63,772 nt of DNA from Verrucomicrobiia bacterium (GCA_011525695.1 WYBX01000033.1:1-63772); one strand, 5' to 3'. Shown: positions 1-9,062, counted from the stretch's first letter. Program-made: numbers and translations. Notes: generated from the sequence alone by a model not told the origin.

Positions 1-101
1 AGTCTCGCTGAGAAACCACTGACTGGAGAGCCGGATGCGGGAAATCCGCCCGTCCGGTTCGGAGGGAGGGGTGGCGCTAACCCCGCCACTCCTACCCCTA
101 T
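1..101 (+). mobile_element. Group II intron, 3' end (domains V and VI), cut by window start
   Basis: Bases 28-60 have the size and shape of group II intron domain V. They start GAGCCGGATG, end CGTCCGGTTC, and fold into a lower stem of 8 pairs, a short bulge and an upper stem capped by GAAA. Bases 61-98 form a second GC-rich hairpin (GGAGGGAGGGGTGGCG against CGCCACTCCTACCCC) in the domain VI position. The probable 3' end is the CTAT near base 101. The following bases, CAGGAATGGG, match the start of the dispersed repeat seen again at 2011 and 2182, so the intron appears inserted in or next to such a repeat. The reverse-transcriptase ORF, if present, lies left of the window. Confidence 0.8.
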
Positions 102-175
102 CAGGAATGGGTCTCCGAATCCAGGAATCGAAATTGGATTCATGGAGGGCCGGGCTCTGCCCCGGCCGCGGCGAC
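102..175 (+). repeat. Dispersed intergenic repeat, copy 1
   Basis: The stretch starts CAGGAATGGG and continues through AATTGGATTCATGGAGGGCC to a palindromic CCCCGGCCGCGG segment. The same start recurs at 2011 and 2182, and the AATTGGATTC-GGAGGGCC part recurs near 10592. It lies between the intron end and the dehydrogenase start and shows no coding signal. It is a low-copy intergenic repeat family of unknown mobility. Confidence 0.75.
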
Positions 176-234
176 CGATGAGCGGCGCAAAACGCCCCTG
201 CAATGCATTTTAAACCCGGAACCCCCGGCATCCC

Positions 235-1866
235 ATGAACCCGTCATTTCCCAATAAACAACACGCCGTGCAGCTGATTGGAGCCGGAAAACTCCGGCTC
301 AATCCGGAAAAACCCGTCCACCGGCCCGGTCCGCACCAACTCCTCGCCCGAATCGAGTGCGTCGGGCTGTGCTTTTCCGACCTGAAACTGCTCAAGCAGT
401 TCTCGCAGCATCCGCGCAAGGGCGGCATCATCCGCGGAATTGCCCCCGAGGCGCTGGCGGAGATCTCCAGCTACGTCCCGGGCGAGCAGCCGGTCGTCCC
501 CGGACATGAGGTGACTTGCCGGATCGTGGCGGTGGGATCGGAGGTGAAGCATCACCGCGTGGGCGAACGCTGCCTGGTCCAGGCGGATTTCCGGAATCTG
601 CCCACGGCCGGATCCAATGCCGCGTTCGGCTACAATTTCGAAGGCGGGCTGCAGGAGTATGTCCTGCTGGACGAACGCGTGATCGTTGACGCGGTCGATG
701 GCGAGCGGTATCTCATGCCGGTTTCCGAGGAACTGGGAGCCTCGGCGGTCGCGCTGGTCGAGCCCTGGGCCTGTGTGGAGGATTCCTATGTCAGCCAGGA
801 GCGGCAGGGTCTGGCTCCGGGGGGGCGGCTGTTGATCGTCGCCGACGAGCCGCGGGATCCCGCGGCGCTGAACCTGCCATTTGCGCCCGGGGCTCCGCCG
901 AAGTCGGTCCGGCAGGAGAAGCCCGCAGGAGTCGCGGCGCTGCCGGACGAGGGCTTCGACGACATCGTCTACCTCGGCAGCGATCGCACGGTGATCGAAC
1001 GACTCAACGACAAGCTCGCTGCCCGGGGAATCATCAATCTCGTGCTGGGCGGGAAACGCATCGGCGCTCCCGTATCCGTCGGTGTCGGACGGGTGCATTA
1101 TGGGATGACCCGCTGGATCGGCACGACCGGAAGCGATGCCGCCTCCTCGTACCGCAACATTCCGGCCACCGGCGAACTGCGGCCGGGTGAGCGGATGATC
1201 ATCATCGGGGCGGGCGGGCCGATGGGTCAGATGCATGTCATTCGGAGCCTCTCCGCCGGCGTGGAGGGGCTATCCGTGCTGGGCACGGACATGGATGATG
1301 CACGGATCGCCTCGATCGCGGCGAAGGCGGAGCCGCTGGCGCGCGCGAAGGGCGTGCCCTTGCGGTTTGTCAATACGCAGAAGAATCCGCTCGCGGGCGA
1401 GCAGTTCAGTTATTTCGCGCTGATGGCGCCGCTGGGCGCGCTGGTCGCGCAGGCCGTGGCCGACAGCCTGCCCGGGGCGATCATCAATATCTTCGCCGGG
1501 ATTCCGGCGCCCACGCGGCACGCGATCGACCTGGATCACTATATCGCCAATCGCTGTTTCATGTTCGGGACCAGCGGCTCGGTCATCCGCGACATGAAGA
1601 TCGTCCTGGAGAAGGTCACCCGGGGGCAGCTCGACACCGACAGCTCGGTCGACGCGGTCTCGGGAATGGCCGGCGCGATCGATGGGATTGCGGCGGTCGA
1701 AAACCGGACCCTCGCGGGCAAGATTGTCGTCTATCCGATGCTGCACGGGCTGGGGCTGACGCCACTGCAGGAACTCGGGGCCAAGTACCCGGCGGTGGCG
1801 GCAAAACTCGCGAACGGCCAGTGGTGCAAGGCCGCGGAGCAGGAGTTGCTCCACGTGGCGCAATAG
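235..1866 (+). CDS. Zinc-type medium-chain alcohol/polyol dehydrogenase
   Basis: This 543-residue protein belongs to the medium-chain dehydrogenase family. The N-terminal GroES-like fold carries CVGLCFSDLK, in place of the family's catalytic CGxCGSDxH segment, and the PGHE motif (VVPGHEVTCRIVAVG). A Rossmann nucleotide-binding motif (IIIGAGGPMG) lies near residue 325. It is longer than the usual 350 residues because of an extra segment between the catalytic and cofactor domains, and the four-cysteine structural-zinc loop is not evident. It probably oxidises a sugar alcohol or related polyol with NAD(P). The mannitol-dehydrogenase-like gene downstream supports a shared sugar pathway. The substrate is unknown. 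Confidence 0.75.
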   Translation: MNPSFPNKQHAVQLIGAGKLRLNPEKPVHRPGPHQLLARIECVGLCFSDLKLLKQFSQHPRKGGIIRGIAPEALAEISSYVPGEQPVVPGHEVTCRIVAVGSEVKHHRVGERCLVQADFRNLPTAGSNAAFGYNFEGGLQEYVLLDERVIVDAVDGERYLMPVSEELGASAVALVEPWACVEDSYVSQERQGLAPGGRLLIVADEPRDPAALNLPFAPGAPPKSVRQEKPAGVAALPDEGFDDIVYLGSDRTVIERLNDKLAARGIINLVLGGKRIGAPVSVGVGRVHYGMTRWIGTTGSDAASSYRNIPATGELRPGERMIIIGAGGPMGQMHVIRSLSAGVEGLSVLGTDMDDARIASIAAKAEPLARAKGVPLRFVNTQKNPLAGEQFSYFALMAPLGALVAQAVADSLPGAIINIFAGIPAPTRHAIDLDHYIANRCFMFGTSGSVIRDMKIVLEKVTRGQLDTDSSVDAVSGMAGAIDGIAAVENRTLAGKIVVYPMLHGLGLTPLQELGAKYPAVAAKLANGQWCKAAEQELLHVAQ

Positions 1867-1899
1867 CCATGGCAATGATGCCAGAAGTAATCGCAGGTG

Positions 1900-2381
1900 C
1901 TGGAGGGCCGTGCTCCCTCCTTCGCCAGGCCTTCGGAGGGCGGGCCGCCCCGGCCGCGAAGAGCGAAACGTTGCGCGGTTTGGATTTGCGAATGGGTTTG
2001 CGGACGACTCCAGGAATGGGTGCCCGAATCCAGGAATCGAAATTGGATTCGTGGAGGGCCGTGCTCCGTCACGGCCATGACCGATCCGCTGCGCAGAATG
2101 AAATTTCTATCGGTCTTGTGGACGACACGGAGCCGGTTCGACGGGCTCACGGCCCCGAGCCTGCCGAGGGGGTCGTCCCTCCAGGAATGGGTGCCCGAAT
2201 CCAGGAATCGGAATTGGATTCGTGGAGGGCCGTGCTCCGTCACGGCCATGAAGACCGATCCGCTGCGCAGAATGAAATTTCTATCGGTCTTGTGGACGAC
2301 GCGGAGCCGGTTCGACGGGTTGAAAATCCTGAGCCCGCCGAAGGGCTCACGGCCCCGAGCCTGCCGAGGGGGTCGTCCCTC
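1900..2381 (+). repeat. Tandemly duplicated dispersed repeat between two dehydrogenase genes
   Basis: Two near-identical units start CAGGAATGGG at 2011 and 2182. The first is about 171 bases. The second is about 200 bases and carries an extra internal piece around 2316-2346. Each contains GGAGGGCCGTGCTCCGTCAC and a closing GGGGGTCGTCCCTCCAG. A more diverged GGAGGGCCGTGCTCC piece lies at about 1900-1960. Open frames across the units are by-products of the repetition, since the same peptides recur in several frames. I see no gene here. The spacing from the upstream stop (1866) to the next start (2409) is entirely repeat. Confidence 0.85.
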
Positions 2382-2408
2382 CAGGTGCGAATTTCGGGAT
2401 GACGAATC

Positions 2409-3683
2409 ATGACGCGTGACAAAACATTCTTCGGCTTCGGATTCGGCCCCATCCAGAGTGCGCTCTTCCTGTATGAGGCGTTCAAATCCGGGAACTTTTC
2501 GCGCTATGTCGTCGCGGAGATCGATCCGGAATTGGTGCACGCGGTGCGCGGGAATGGCGGCGCCTACACGATCAACATCGCACGGAAGGGTCGCACGGAT
2601 CAGGAGACCGTCCGCGGCATCGAACTCCTGAATCCGGCGAACGCGAGCGAGCGCGGGCAGATTGTGGCTGCAATCGCGGAGGCGGACGAACTGGCGACGG
2701 CGTTGCCGAGCGTCAGCCTGTATGACGCCGGCGGATCCAGCAGCGTGGCGCAGCTCCTGGCCGAGGGTCTGGCGCGGCGCGGGAGCCGGCCCGCGGTCAT
2801 CTACACGGCCGAGAACCACAACCATGCGGCGGAAATCCTGCTGGAGCACCTTCGGAAGCGCTGTCCCGCCGGCGCGCTCGACCACATCCAGGTGCTGAAT
2901 ACGGTGATTGGAAAGATGAGCGGCGTGATCGGCGAGCCGGACGACATTCGCCAGCTTGGGCTGACGCCGATGACGCCGCGCGCGGAGAAGGCGATCCTGG
3001 TCGAGGAGTTCAACCGGATCCTGGTTTCCCGGATCGCGCTGCCGGATTTCCGGCGCGGCATCGAAGTCTTTATCGAAAAGGACGATCTCCTGCCGTTCGA
3101 GGAGGCCAAGCTTTACGGGCACAACGCCGTCCACGCCCTCATCGGTTTCCTCGCGGGGTTGCGGGGACTGACGAGCATGGCGCAGGCGGCGGATCATCCC
3201 GACATCATGGCGAGCGCGCGCCGTGCGTTTGTGGACGAGTCGGGTGGGGCATTGGTCAGAAAATATGCGAAGCTGGGTGATCCGTTGTTCACACCAGAAG
3301 GCTTTCGCGGGTATGCGGAGGATCTGCTCGAGCGGATGGTCCGGCCGAATCTCAATGACCTCGTTGCGCGCGTGACGCGGGATCCGCTCCGCAAGCTTGG
3401 TTTCGAGGATCGGCTTTATGGCACGATCCGGCTGGCGCTCCATCATGGGATCGTTCCCGTCCATTTTGCTCGAGGCGCAGCCGCGGCGATTCTGATGATC
3501 GTTCGTGAGCCAGGATTGAGCGGGCCGGACGCGGTGGCGCTGCCTCGGGAGGAGGCGCTCTCCGAGGCGAGTGTCGGCACGTTCCTGCGGTCAATCTGGA
3601 CCGGGCATGCCGGCGACGGTGCGGTGGCTGAACTTGTCCGGCTTACCTGGCAGGCGATTCGGGCACTGCGAGCGGAACCGTAG
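2409..3683 (+). CDS. Mannitol dehydrogenase-family protein
   Basis: This 424-residue protein begins with a Rossmann-like segment (FFGFGFGPIQSALFLYEAF, about residues 6-24) followed by an acidic AEID turn, the arrangement of mannitol-1-phosphate/altronate dehydrogenases. AENHNHAAEILL and the helical C-terminal half also fit that fold. The first motif is GFGPIQ rather than the classical GxGNIGRG, so cofactor binding may differ from true MtlD. It likely interconverts a sugar alcohol (or its phosphate) and a ketose using NAD(P). It follows the zinc-type dehydrogenase on the same strand, separated only by repeat DNA, so the two may once have been closer. The exact substrate is not inferable. Confidence 0.65.
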   Translation: MTRDKTFFGFGFGPIQSALFLYEAFKSGNFSRYVVAEIDPELVHAVRGNGGAYTINIARKGRTDQETVRGIELLNPANASERGQIVAAIAEADELATALPSVSLYDAGGSSSVAQLLAEGLARRGSRPAVIYTAENHNHAAEILLEHLRKRCPAGALDHIQVLNTVIGKMSGVIGEPDDIRQLGLTPMTPRAEKAILVEEFNRILVSRIALPDFRRGIEVFIEKDDLLPFEEAKLYGHNAVHALIGFLAGLRGLTSMAQAADHPDIMASARRAFVDESGGALVRKYAKLGDPLFTPEGFRGYAEDLLERMVRPNLNDLVARVTRDPLRKLGFEDRLYGTIRLALHHGIVPVHFARGAAAAILMIVREPGLSGPDAVALPREEALSEASVGTFLRSIWTGHAGDGAVAELVRLTWQAIRALRAEP

Positions 3684-4139
3684 GTGCGTGGTTTTCGGAA
3701 CTGTAGCCGCCCCTGTGGCCTCGAGCCGAAGGAGGTGCGGCGAGAGCTTGGCGCGGCCGCGCTTCGTCTCGGCCGCCGACCAGGCGCGGAGCACGGCAGC
3801 CAGCTTGCGTTTGCCTCCTGCTCCACCCGTGACCGTCGGTTTCTCGGGAATCGGGATGTAGGGGATGTCACGACGTCGCCGCATCGCTGGTCGATTTGCG
3901 GGGTAATTAATCGGAACGTGCGGCGCCGGACAAACGGGATGGCAGGCCGCGCTCGGATCCCCGCGAGCGCTATCGGCTGGACGTCGTGGCGTGTTCCCGC
4001 GGCAGCAATCGGCATGTCGCGCATTCCACTTGGGCGACAGCCGATTCCATCGGAGCCAAATACGGATTTCGTCGGCTATGCTAAATTGAGGGCCGGCTCT
4101 CTCGAAACACCCATCATAGTGCCGTCCTCACTCCCGCGT
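3684..4139. other. Gene-free stretch, probably decayed sequence
   Basis: There are 456 bases after the mannitol-dehydrogenase-like stop with no convincing coding frame on either strand. Frames that stay open give arginine/proline-rich translations without recognisable domains. A minus-strand frame (3591-3884) has a basic stretch and starts MRRRRDIPYIPIP, but it runs deep into the 3' end of the real gene and resembles nothing I know. The stretch probably represents degenerated sequence leading into the oxidoreductase fragment. Confidence 0.5.
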
Positions 4140-4591
4140 TTTTCCCGGTTCCATTCTGGTATGACTACTCCGGCGGCACCATGACCGACTGGGGCGCGCA
4201 CCACAACGACATCGCCACCTGGGCGCTGGACACGCCGGGCCCCCGCGAGGTCGAGGCCGTTTCGCTGGCCGATCCGATTCCGGGTGGTTACGATGCGCAC
4301 AGCGAGTATCGCGTTCGCTATGCCTTCGAAAATGGCGTGGTGATGAATGTCGCGACGACGACCGACGACGATCCCAACGGACTGCCGGTGAGGAAGGAAG
4401 GCCAGCGCAATGGGCTGCGGTTCGAGGGCGAACTAATTGAAAATGCCTGCGGCATTTTCGGGAAGGATCGGAAGAGATGGGTGTTCGGAGCGGCACCGGG
4501 TCGGATCTTCAAAAATGCCGCAGGCATTTTCGTTAAGGAGGCTGTCGGCCGCCCGCCTTTCAGTTCGCCTTCATCAGAACGGACCGCGTAA
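4140..4591 (+). pseudogene. Gfo/Idh/MocA-family oxidoreductase fragment
   Basis: The translation PFWYDYSGGTMTDWGAHHND, followed by IATWALDT, is the strongly conserved substrate-domain signature of secreted Gfo/Idh/MocA oxidoreductases, which are common in Verrucomicrobiota and Planctomycetota. The similarity begins abruptly near 4140 without the N-terminal Rossmann domain. It ends after GLRFEGE, where a REPIN-like hairpin pair enters and the remainder becomes unrelated. Only about a third of a normal 400-450 residue protein is left. It is judged a pseudogene remnant, and the surviving start codon at 4181 is internal to the domain. Confidence 0.75.
4440..4530. repeat. REPIN-like inverted pair of short palindromes
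   Basis: AAAATGCC-TGC-GGCATTTT (4440-4458) and AAAATGCC-GCA-GGCATTTT (4512-4530) are exact reverse complements of each other. Each is itself an 8-bp-stem, 3-base-loop hairpin. The spacer is 53 bases. Two REP hairpins in inverted orientation are the architecture of a REPIN. The pair sits inside the oxidoreductase remnant, so it looks inserted. No REP-associated tyrosine transposase is visible in the window. Confidence 0.8.
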
Positions 4592-4705
4592 GTCCCACAG
4601 GCTCCTAGCAGGCAACCCGCCGGTGTTGACGTCCCCGGCCTCACTGGCTGCCAGACCTTGAACCGTCGCCCGATCGCGTCCTTCATGCTGTCCACCGCCC
4701 CCTTC

Positions 4706-6100
4706 ATGAAATCCATTTCACGCCGGCGAGAATTAGTCTCCACCCTGGCCCTCGGCCTTGGCCTCGCGCTGTTGCCGAAAGCGTCTGCCCAACCGCGGCC
4801 CAACATCGTGCTCTACCTTGCCGATGATCAAACCCGGGCCGATGTCTCCGTGTATGGGGCCAGGGTCCTGCAGACACCCACGGCCGACCGGCTCGCCCGC
4901 GAGGGGCTTACGTTCGACCGGGCATTCGTCGCGTCGCCCGCGTGCGCGCCGAGCCGCGGCGCCCTGCTGACGGGGTTGATGCCGGCACGAAATGGCGCCG
5001 AGGGAAACCACACGTATCCAAGAGCGGGCACGCTAATCCTGACGAAGAAACTCCAGGAGGCGGGCTATAAGGTGGCCGGCTTCGGCAAGGTGGCCCACGG
5101 ATCCATGAACGAGGAATGCGGCTACGACTACTATTCCAAGTCGACCACCGTGCTGTTCGACAAGGTCGAGGAATATTTCCGGACGAACCGCCTCGATCAG
5201 CCGATCTGCCTGATGGTCGGCGACCGCCGTCCTCACGTGCCCTGGACCAGGGAAAACCTCTACGATCCGGCGGCGCTCAAGCTGCCCCCGTTCTTTATCG
5301 ACACGCCGGAGACCCGGCAGCACTGGGCGCAATATTATTCCGACATCACCGGGTTCGATCACGAGATGGGCCGCGTTTACCAGCTCGCCCACGAGAAATT
5401 CGGCGACAATTTCATCTTCATCTACTCTTCCGATCACGGCGCCCAGTGGCCCTTCCACAAATGGAACCTGTATGACGCCGGCATCCGCGTCCCGCTCGTC
5501 GTCGTCTGGCCCGGCCGGATCAAGCCGTCCTCCCGGACGGATGCGATGGTGAGCTGGATCGACATCTTTCCGACCCTCCTGGAGATTGCGGGCGCCAGGC
5601 TGCCCGAGAACCTCGATGGGAAATCGTTCCTGGGCGTGCTCCGGGGCGAGAGCAACCGCCACCGGGATCATATCTTCACCACCCATTCCCAGGACAAGAA
5701 GATGAATGTCTATCCGATCCGGAGTGTCCGGGACGAGCGGTACAAGTTCATCCGCAACCTGCGGCCCGACTGCTACCATTCCAACCATTCGGATATTCTC
5801 CGGCGGCCGAACTCGGATGCCTATTGGCATTCATGGGATCAGGCGGCCCGGACGGATCCGAGAGCCGCCGCGATTATCCGGAAATATCGGATCCGGCCGG
5901 CGGAGGAGTTTTATGATCTGCAGGCGGACCCGCAGGAGCAGGTCAACCGGATCGAGGACAAGCAGCACCAGGAGAGGATTGCGGGCATGCGGGCCATGCT
6001 GGAGCAGTGGATGAAGGATCAGGGAGATACGGTAAGGCTCACCGACGAGCCCTATCCCATCACCGGCCCGACCCCGTATGAGCTGGGGATCCGAAACTGA
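4706..6100 (+). CDS. Secreted sulfatase (heparan N-sulfatase-like)
   Basis: This is a type I (formylglycine) sulfatase that hydrolyses sulfate esters or sulfamates. The active-site signature CAPSR (SPACAPSRGALLTGL) supplies the cysteine converted to formylglycine. Metal-binding residues are in NIVLYLADDQ at the mature N-terminus and SDHGAQ near the middle, and GDRRPHVPWT resembles N-sulfoglucosamine/iduronate sulfatases. The chosen ATG (4706) gives MKSISRRRELVSTLALGLG, a signal peptide ending near ASAQ; an in-frame TTG (4658) and ATG (4685) would only lengthen it. It converges with the next sulfatase, overlapping 41 bases at the 3' ends. It probably acts in the periplasm on sulfated polysaccharides. 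Confidence 0.88.
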   Translation: MKSISRRRELVSTLALGLGLALLPKASAQPRPNIVLYLADDQTRADVSVYGARVLQTPTADRLAREGLTFDRAFVASPACAPSRGALLTGLMPARNGAEGNHTYPRAGTLILTKKLQEAGYKVAGFGKVAHGSMNEECGYDYYSKSTTVLFDKVEEYFRTNRLDQPICLMVGDRRPHVPWTRENLYDPAALKLPPFFIDTPETRQHWAQYYSDITGFDHEMGRVYQLAHEKFGDNFIFIYSSDHGAQWPFHKWNLYDAGIRVPLVVVWPGRIKPSSRTDAMVSWIDIFPTLLEIAGARLPENLDGKSFLGVLRGESNRHRDHIFTTHSQDKKMNVYPIRSVRDERYKFIRNLRPDCYHSNHSDILRRPNSDAYWHSWDQAARTDPRAAAIIRKYRIRPAEEFYDLQADPQEQVNRIEDKQHQERIAGMRAMLEQWMKDQGDTVRLTDEPYPITGPTPYELGIRN

Positions 6101-7673
6101 TCGGCGATTTCGGCGCCAGTTCCGGCCAGGGCCGGACGCCGCAGCGCCTGGCCCACGCCTCGTAGATCGCGATCAGTTCGCGAACTTTCCCGGGATTGGC
6201 GGCGGCGACGTCGTTCAACTCGATCGGATCCTCGCTGAGATGGTAGAGCTGCCAGGGCGGTCCCCGCGGTTCGGCAACCAGCTTCCACGGGCCCTGCCGC
6301 ACGGCGCGCCAGCCCTCGTGCTCCCAGCACAGGGCGGTATGCGGCGCGCGGGTGCCGGTGCGAAAGACAGGCACGAGGCTGCGCCCCTCGGTCGGCTGGA
6401 CGGCGCGACCGTTGTGGCTCCTCGGATACCCTACCCCGGCTGCATCGAGGCAGGTGGCCATGAGGTCGATGACATGCCCGACCTCGCGGCTGATGCCCGG
6501 GGATTTCACCACGGCCGGCCAGTGCACGATCAGCGGGGTGTTGATTCCACCTTCGAGCATCTCGTGCTTGAAGCCGCGGAACGGGGTGTTGCTCAATTGC
6601 GCCCAGGGTCGCCCGTAAATGTAGCTCGATCCCTTCACCCCGGGCGGAAGATCCCAGGTCGAATCCTCGGCTTCGCCATCGCCGCCGTTGTCGGAAAGAA
6701 ACATGAGGAGCGTGTTGTCCAGCACGCCCCGGCGGTCCAGTGCCGCGACAATGCGGCCGATGCCGCGGTCCATGGACTCCACCTGCGCGGCATAAACGGC
6801 CATCTTCAAATCCTCGAAATCCTGCTCCTTTGAATTTCGCCACTCCGGCACGCGGCCGTCCCGCGGCGCGAGCGGCGTCGTCGCCGCAATGAGCCCCTCC
6901 TTGATTTGCCGGGCGTGGCGGCGCTCGCGCAGGGCGTCCCAGCCCTCCCGATACCTGCCCCGGTACCTGGCAATGTCCTCGGGGCGGGCCTGGAGCGGCG
7001 AGTGCGGCGCCGTATAGCCCACGTAGATGAAGAAGGGCTTTTCTCCGGCCTTCTCCTCGATTTCCTTCACGGCCAGGTCGGTGTAGGCATCCGTCGCGTA
7101 AAAATCCCCGGTGAACGCGGTAAACGGCTGGTCATCGAGCGCGAACTGGCTCACCCGGTTCCTTGGTCCCACCCGCGGATCGAAGTAGTCCGAGGCGCCG
7201 CGGAGCAGCCCGAAGTGCCGGTCGAACCCGCGGTCAACCGGCCATTGCGGCCGCTGGTAGCCGACGTTCCATTTGCCGGCCAGCACGGTGCGGTAGCCGT
7301 GTGGCCGCAGCGCCTCGGCGATGGTCACGCAGCGATCGTTGAGATAGCCCTGGTATTCGGGTTCGCCGAGATCCGGCTCCATGTCGCCCACGCCCGCCTG
7401 GTGCGGATAGAGCCCGGTCAGCAGCGCAGCCCGGGTCGGGCAGCAGCGACCCAGGTTGTAGAACTGGGTGAACCGCAGCCCGTTCCTGGCGAGCCGGTCG
7501 AGGTTTGGCGTGTCGATTTCCCCGCCGTAGCAGCCGAGGTCGGAGAACCCCAGGTCATCGGCCATGATCAGCACGATATTGGTGCGTTGCGGCTCCTCCG
7601 CGGCCACGATGGAGGCGCCCAGCAGGGGGAGCGCGACGACAGCCCAGGCGAGGGTACGGCGGAGGACGTTCAT
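6060..7673 (-). CDS. Secreted arylsulfatase
   Basis: This 537-residue type I sulfatase has the signature CCPTR (LGRCCPTRAALLTGLYPHQA), whose second-position cysteine pattern is typical of arylsulfatase-A-like enzymes of Verrucomicrobiota and Planctomycetota. NIVLIMADDLGFSDLGCYGG provides the metal-binding aspartates, and LSDNGGDGE the second metal cluster. The start at 7673 gives MNVLRRTLAWAVVALPLLGA, a signal peptide with a probable cut after VAAE; an upstream in-frame ATG (7733) would precede the signal peptide and is rejected. It is convergent with the other sulfatase. The pair suggests use of a sulfated glycan, with the decayed oxidoreductase possibly a relic of the same locus. Confidence 0.88.
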   Translation of the reverse strand: MNVLRRTLAWAVVALPLLGASIVAAEEPQRTNIVLIMADDLGFSDLGCYGGEIDTPNLDRLARNGLRFTQFYNLGRCCPTRAALLTGLYPHQAGVGDMEPDLGEPEYQGYLNDRCVTIAEALRPHGYRTVLAGKWNVGYQRPQWPVDRGFDRHFGLLRGASDYFDPRVGPRNRVSQFALDDQPFTAFTGDFYATDAYTDLAVKEIEEKAGEKPFFIYVGYTAPHSPLQARPEDIARYRGRYREGWDALRERRHARQIKEGLIAATTPLAPRDGRVPEWRNSKEQDFEDLKMAVYAAQVESMDRGIGRIVAALDRRGVLDNTLLMFLSDNGGDGEAEDSTWDLPPGVKGSSYIYGRPWAQLSNTPFRGFKHEMLEGGINTPLIVHWPAVVKSPGISREVGHVIDLMATCLDAAGVGYPRSHNGRAVQPTEGRSLVPVFRTGTRAPHTALCWEHEGWRAVRQGPWKLVAEPRGPPWQLYHLSEDPIELNDVAAANPGKVRELIAIYEAWARRCGVRPWPELAPKSPISFGSPAHTGSGR

Positions 7674-7852
7674 GAAGTAAGGAGGTTGTCGATGCGGAGA
7701 ATGAAACGAACGGAGTGTCAGCCCAGGGATCATGGACTGCCCGTCAGCGGCTTCAATCCTGCGGAAGACGGCTCGTCAGCGGGCCTCGCGAAACGAGATC
7801 CTCGAAGGGAAGGATCGCGGAGGTAATCCGGGCCCGTCGACGGCCACCGAAT

Positions 7853-9055
7853 TCAAGTCCTGACTGCCGGCGCGTCGGCACTTCCTGCCGGAAGCCGGAT
7901 GTGAAACTGGGCCCCGCTGCCGGGCGAACTCTCGACCCGGATGTCCCCGCCATGGGCTTGGACAACGTTCTTCACGATCGCCAGGCCCAGGCCGGTGCCG
8001 CCCTGCTCGCGTGAGCGCGCCTTGTCGACCCGATAGAATCGTTCGAAGACGCGCGCCTTGGCCTCGGGCGGGATGCCCGGACCATCGTCGCGCACCGTCA
8101 GTTCGACCCACCCGCGCTCGATCGTCCGTCCACCGACGTCGACCTGCCCGTCAATGCGGCCGTACTTGATGGCATTGTCGATCAGGTTGGCGAGCACCTG
8201 GCGCAGCCGCTCTGGATCGGCGCGGGCACAGACGTCGGGAGGGAGGTGGTTCTGCAGCGTGACGCCACGTGACCGGGCGATCAGGGCGGCGTCATCAAAG
8301 ACCTCCTGCACCGCGGCGCGCAGTGGCACGGGTTGCAGGTGCAAATCCGCCCGGCCGGAGTCGAGCCGCGAAAGCAGCAGCAGATCGTCGATGAGGAGCG
8401 TGAGCCGGTTCGCATGCTTGTCGATGATTTCGAGAAAGCGGGTGGTGACGGCAGGATCCTTCATCCCGCCGTCGAGCAGGGTTTCGGCGGCGCTCTTGAT
8501 CAGCGACAACGGCGTGCGCAGCTCATGGCTCACGTTGGCGACGAATTCCTGGCGCACGGCCTCGAGTTCCCGCAGCCGCGTGAGATCGTGAAACACGAGA
8601 ATCGCGCCATCGATTGCCCCCCGATTCCGCAGGGTGAGCGCATTCACCTGGAGATAACGCGGGGCGGGGAGCCGTTCCAGCCGGACCTCATGGTTGAGCA
8701 CCTCGGATTCGCGTGGCAAACGCGCCAGGAGCGCCGCGAGCTCATGATGGCGGGTGGCTTCGAGGACCGTCCGGCCTTTCGCCGGAGGAGTGAAACCGAA
8801 GAGCGCGCCCGCGGCCTGATTCGCGAATTGGATACGACTGTCGGGATCCACGACGATGACGCCTTCGACCATGCGATCCAGCAGCGCCCATGTCCGGTCG
8901 ATCTCCGCCGCGAGGCGGGTCGCATGCTGCCGCTCGAGAGTTGCCAGCTCCGCGGCATGCCGGGCATTGGCAGCGGCGAGCCGGCCACGAAACCAGAAGG
9001 CGGCACCGCCAAGGGCAGCTGCCAGCAGGAGAAGGATGATCCCGACCGGGGTCAT
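7853..9055 (-). CDS. phoR: Phosphate-regulon sensor histidine kinase
   Basis: This 400-residue membrane sensor senses phosphate status through the Pst/PhoU complex and phosphorylates PhoB. One N-terminal membrane segment (VGIILLLLAAALGGAAFWF) is followed by a coiled stretch and a PAS domain (about residues 55-150). The HisKA box is FVANVSHELRTPLSLI, with the phospho-accepting histidine. The HATPase domain has an N box (NLIDNAIKYG) and a G box (GGTGLGLAIVKNVVQAHGG). The short single-span N-terminus fits PhoR rather than a large periplasmic sensor. Start 9055 was chosen because upstream in-frame sequence is arginine-rich shadow of phoB. It lies 7 bases after phoB, in one operon with phoU. Confidence 0.92.
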   Translation of the reverse strand: MTPVGIILLLLAAALGGAAFWFRGRLAAANARHAAELATLERQHATRLAAEIDRTWALLDRMVEGVIVVDPDSRIQFANQAAGALFGFTPPAKGRTVLEATRHHELAALLARLPRESEVLNHEVRLERLPAPRYLQVNALTLRNRGAIDGAILVFHDLTRLRELEAVRQEFVANVSHELRTPLSLIKSAAETLLDGGMKDPAVTTRFLEIIDKHANRLTLLIDDLLLLSRLDSGRADLHLQPVPLRAAVQEVFDDAALIARSRGVTLQNHLPPDVCARADPERLRQVLANLIDNAIKYGRIDGQVDVGGRTIERGWVELTVRDDGPGIPPEAKARVFERFYRVDKARSREQGGTGLGLAIVKNVVQAHGGDIRVESSPGSGAQFHIRLPAGSADAPAVRT

Positions 9056-9062
9056 GGGATGT

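Noticed and set aside
1897..2412. Frames across the tandem repeat
   Set aside because: Identical peptides recur in several frames because the DNA repeats; no start signal or domain.
1731..3464. Long minus-strand frame opposite the mannitol-dehydrogenase-like gene and repeats
   Set aside because: Composition is arginine/proline-rich, it crosses the tandem repeat with duplicated peptides, and the plus strand has a clear domain protein.
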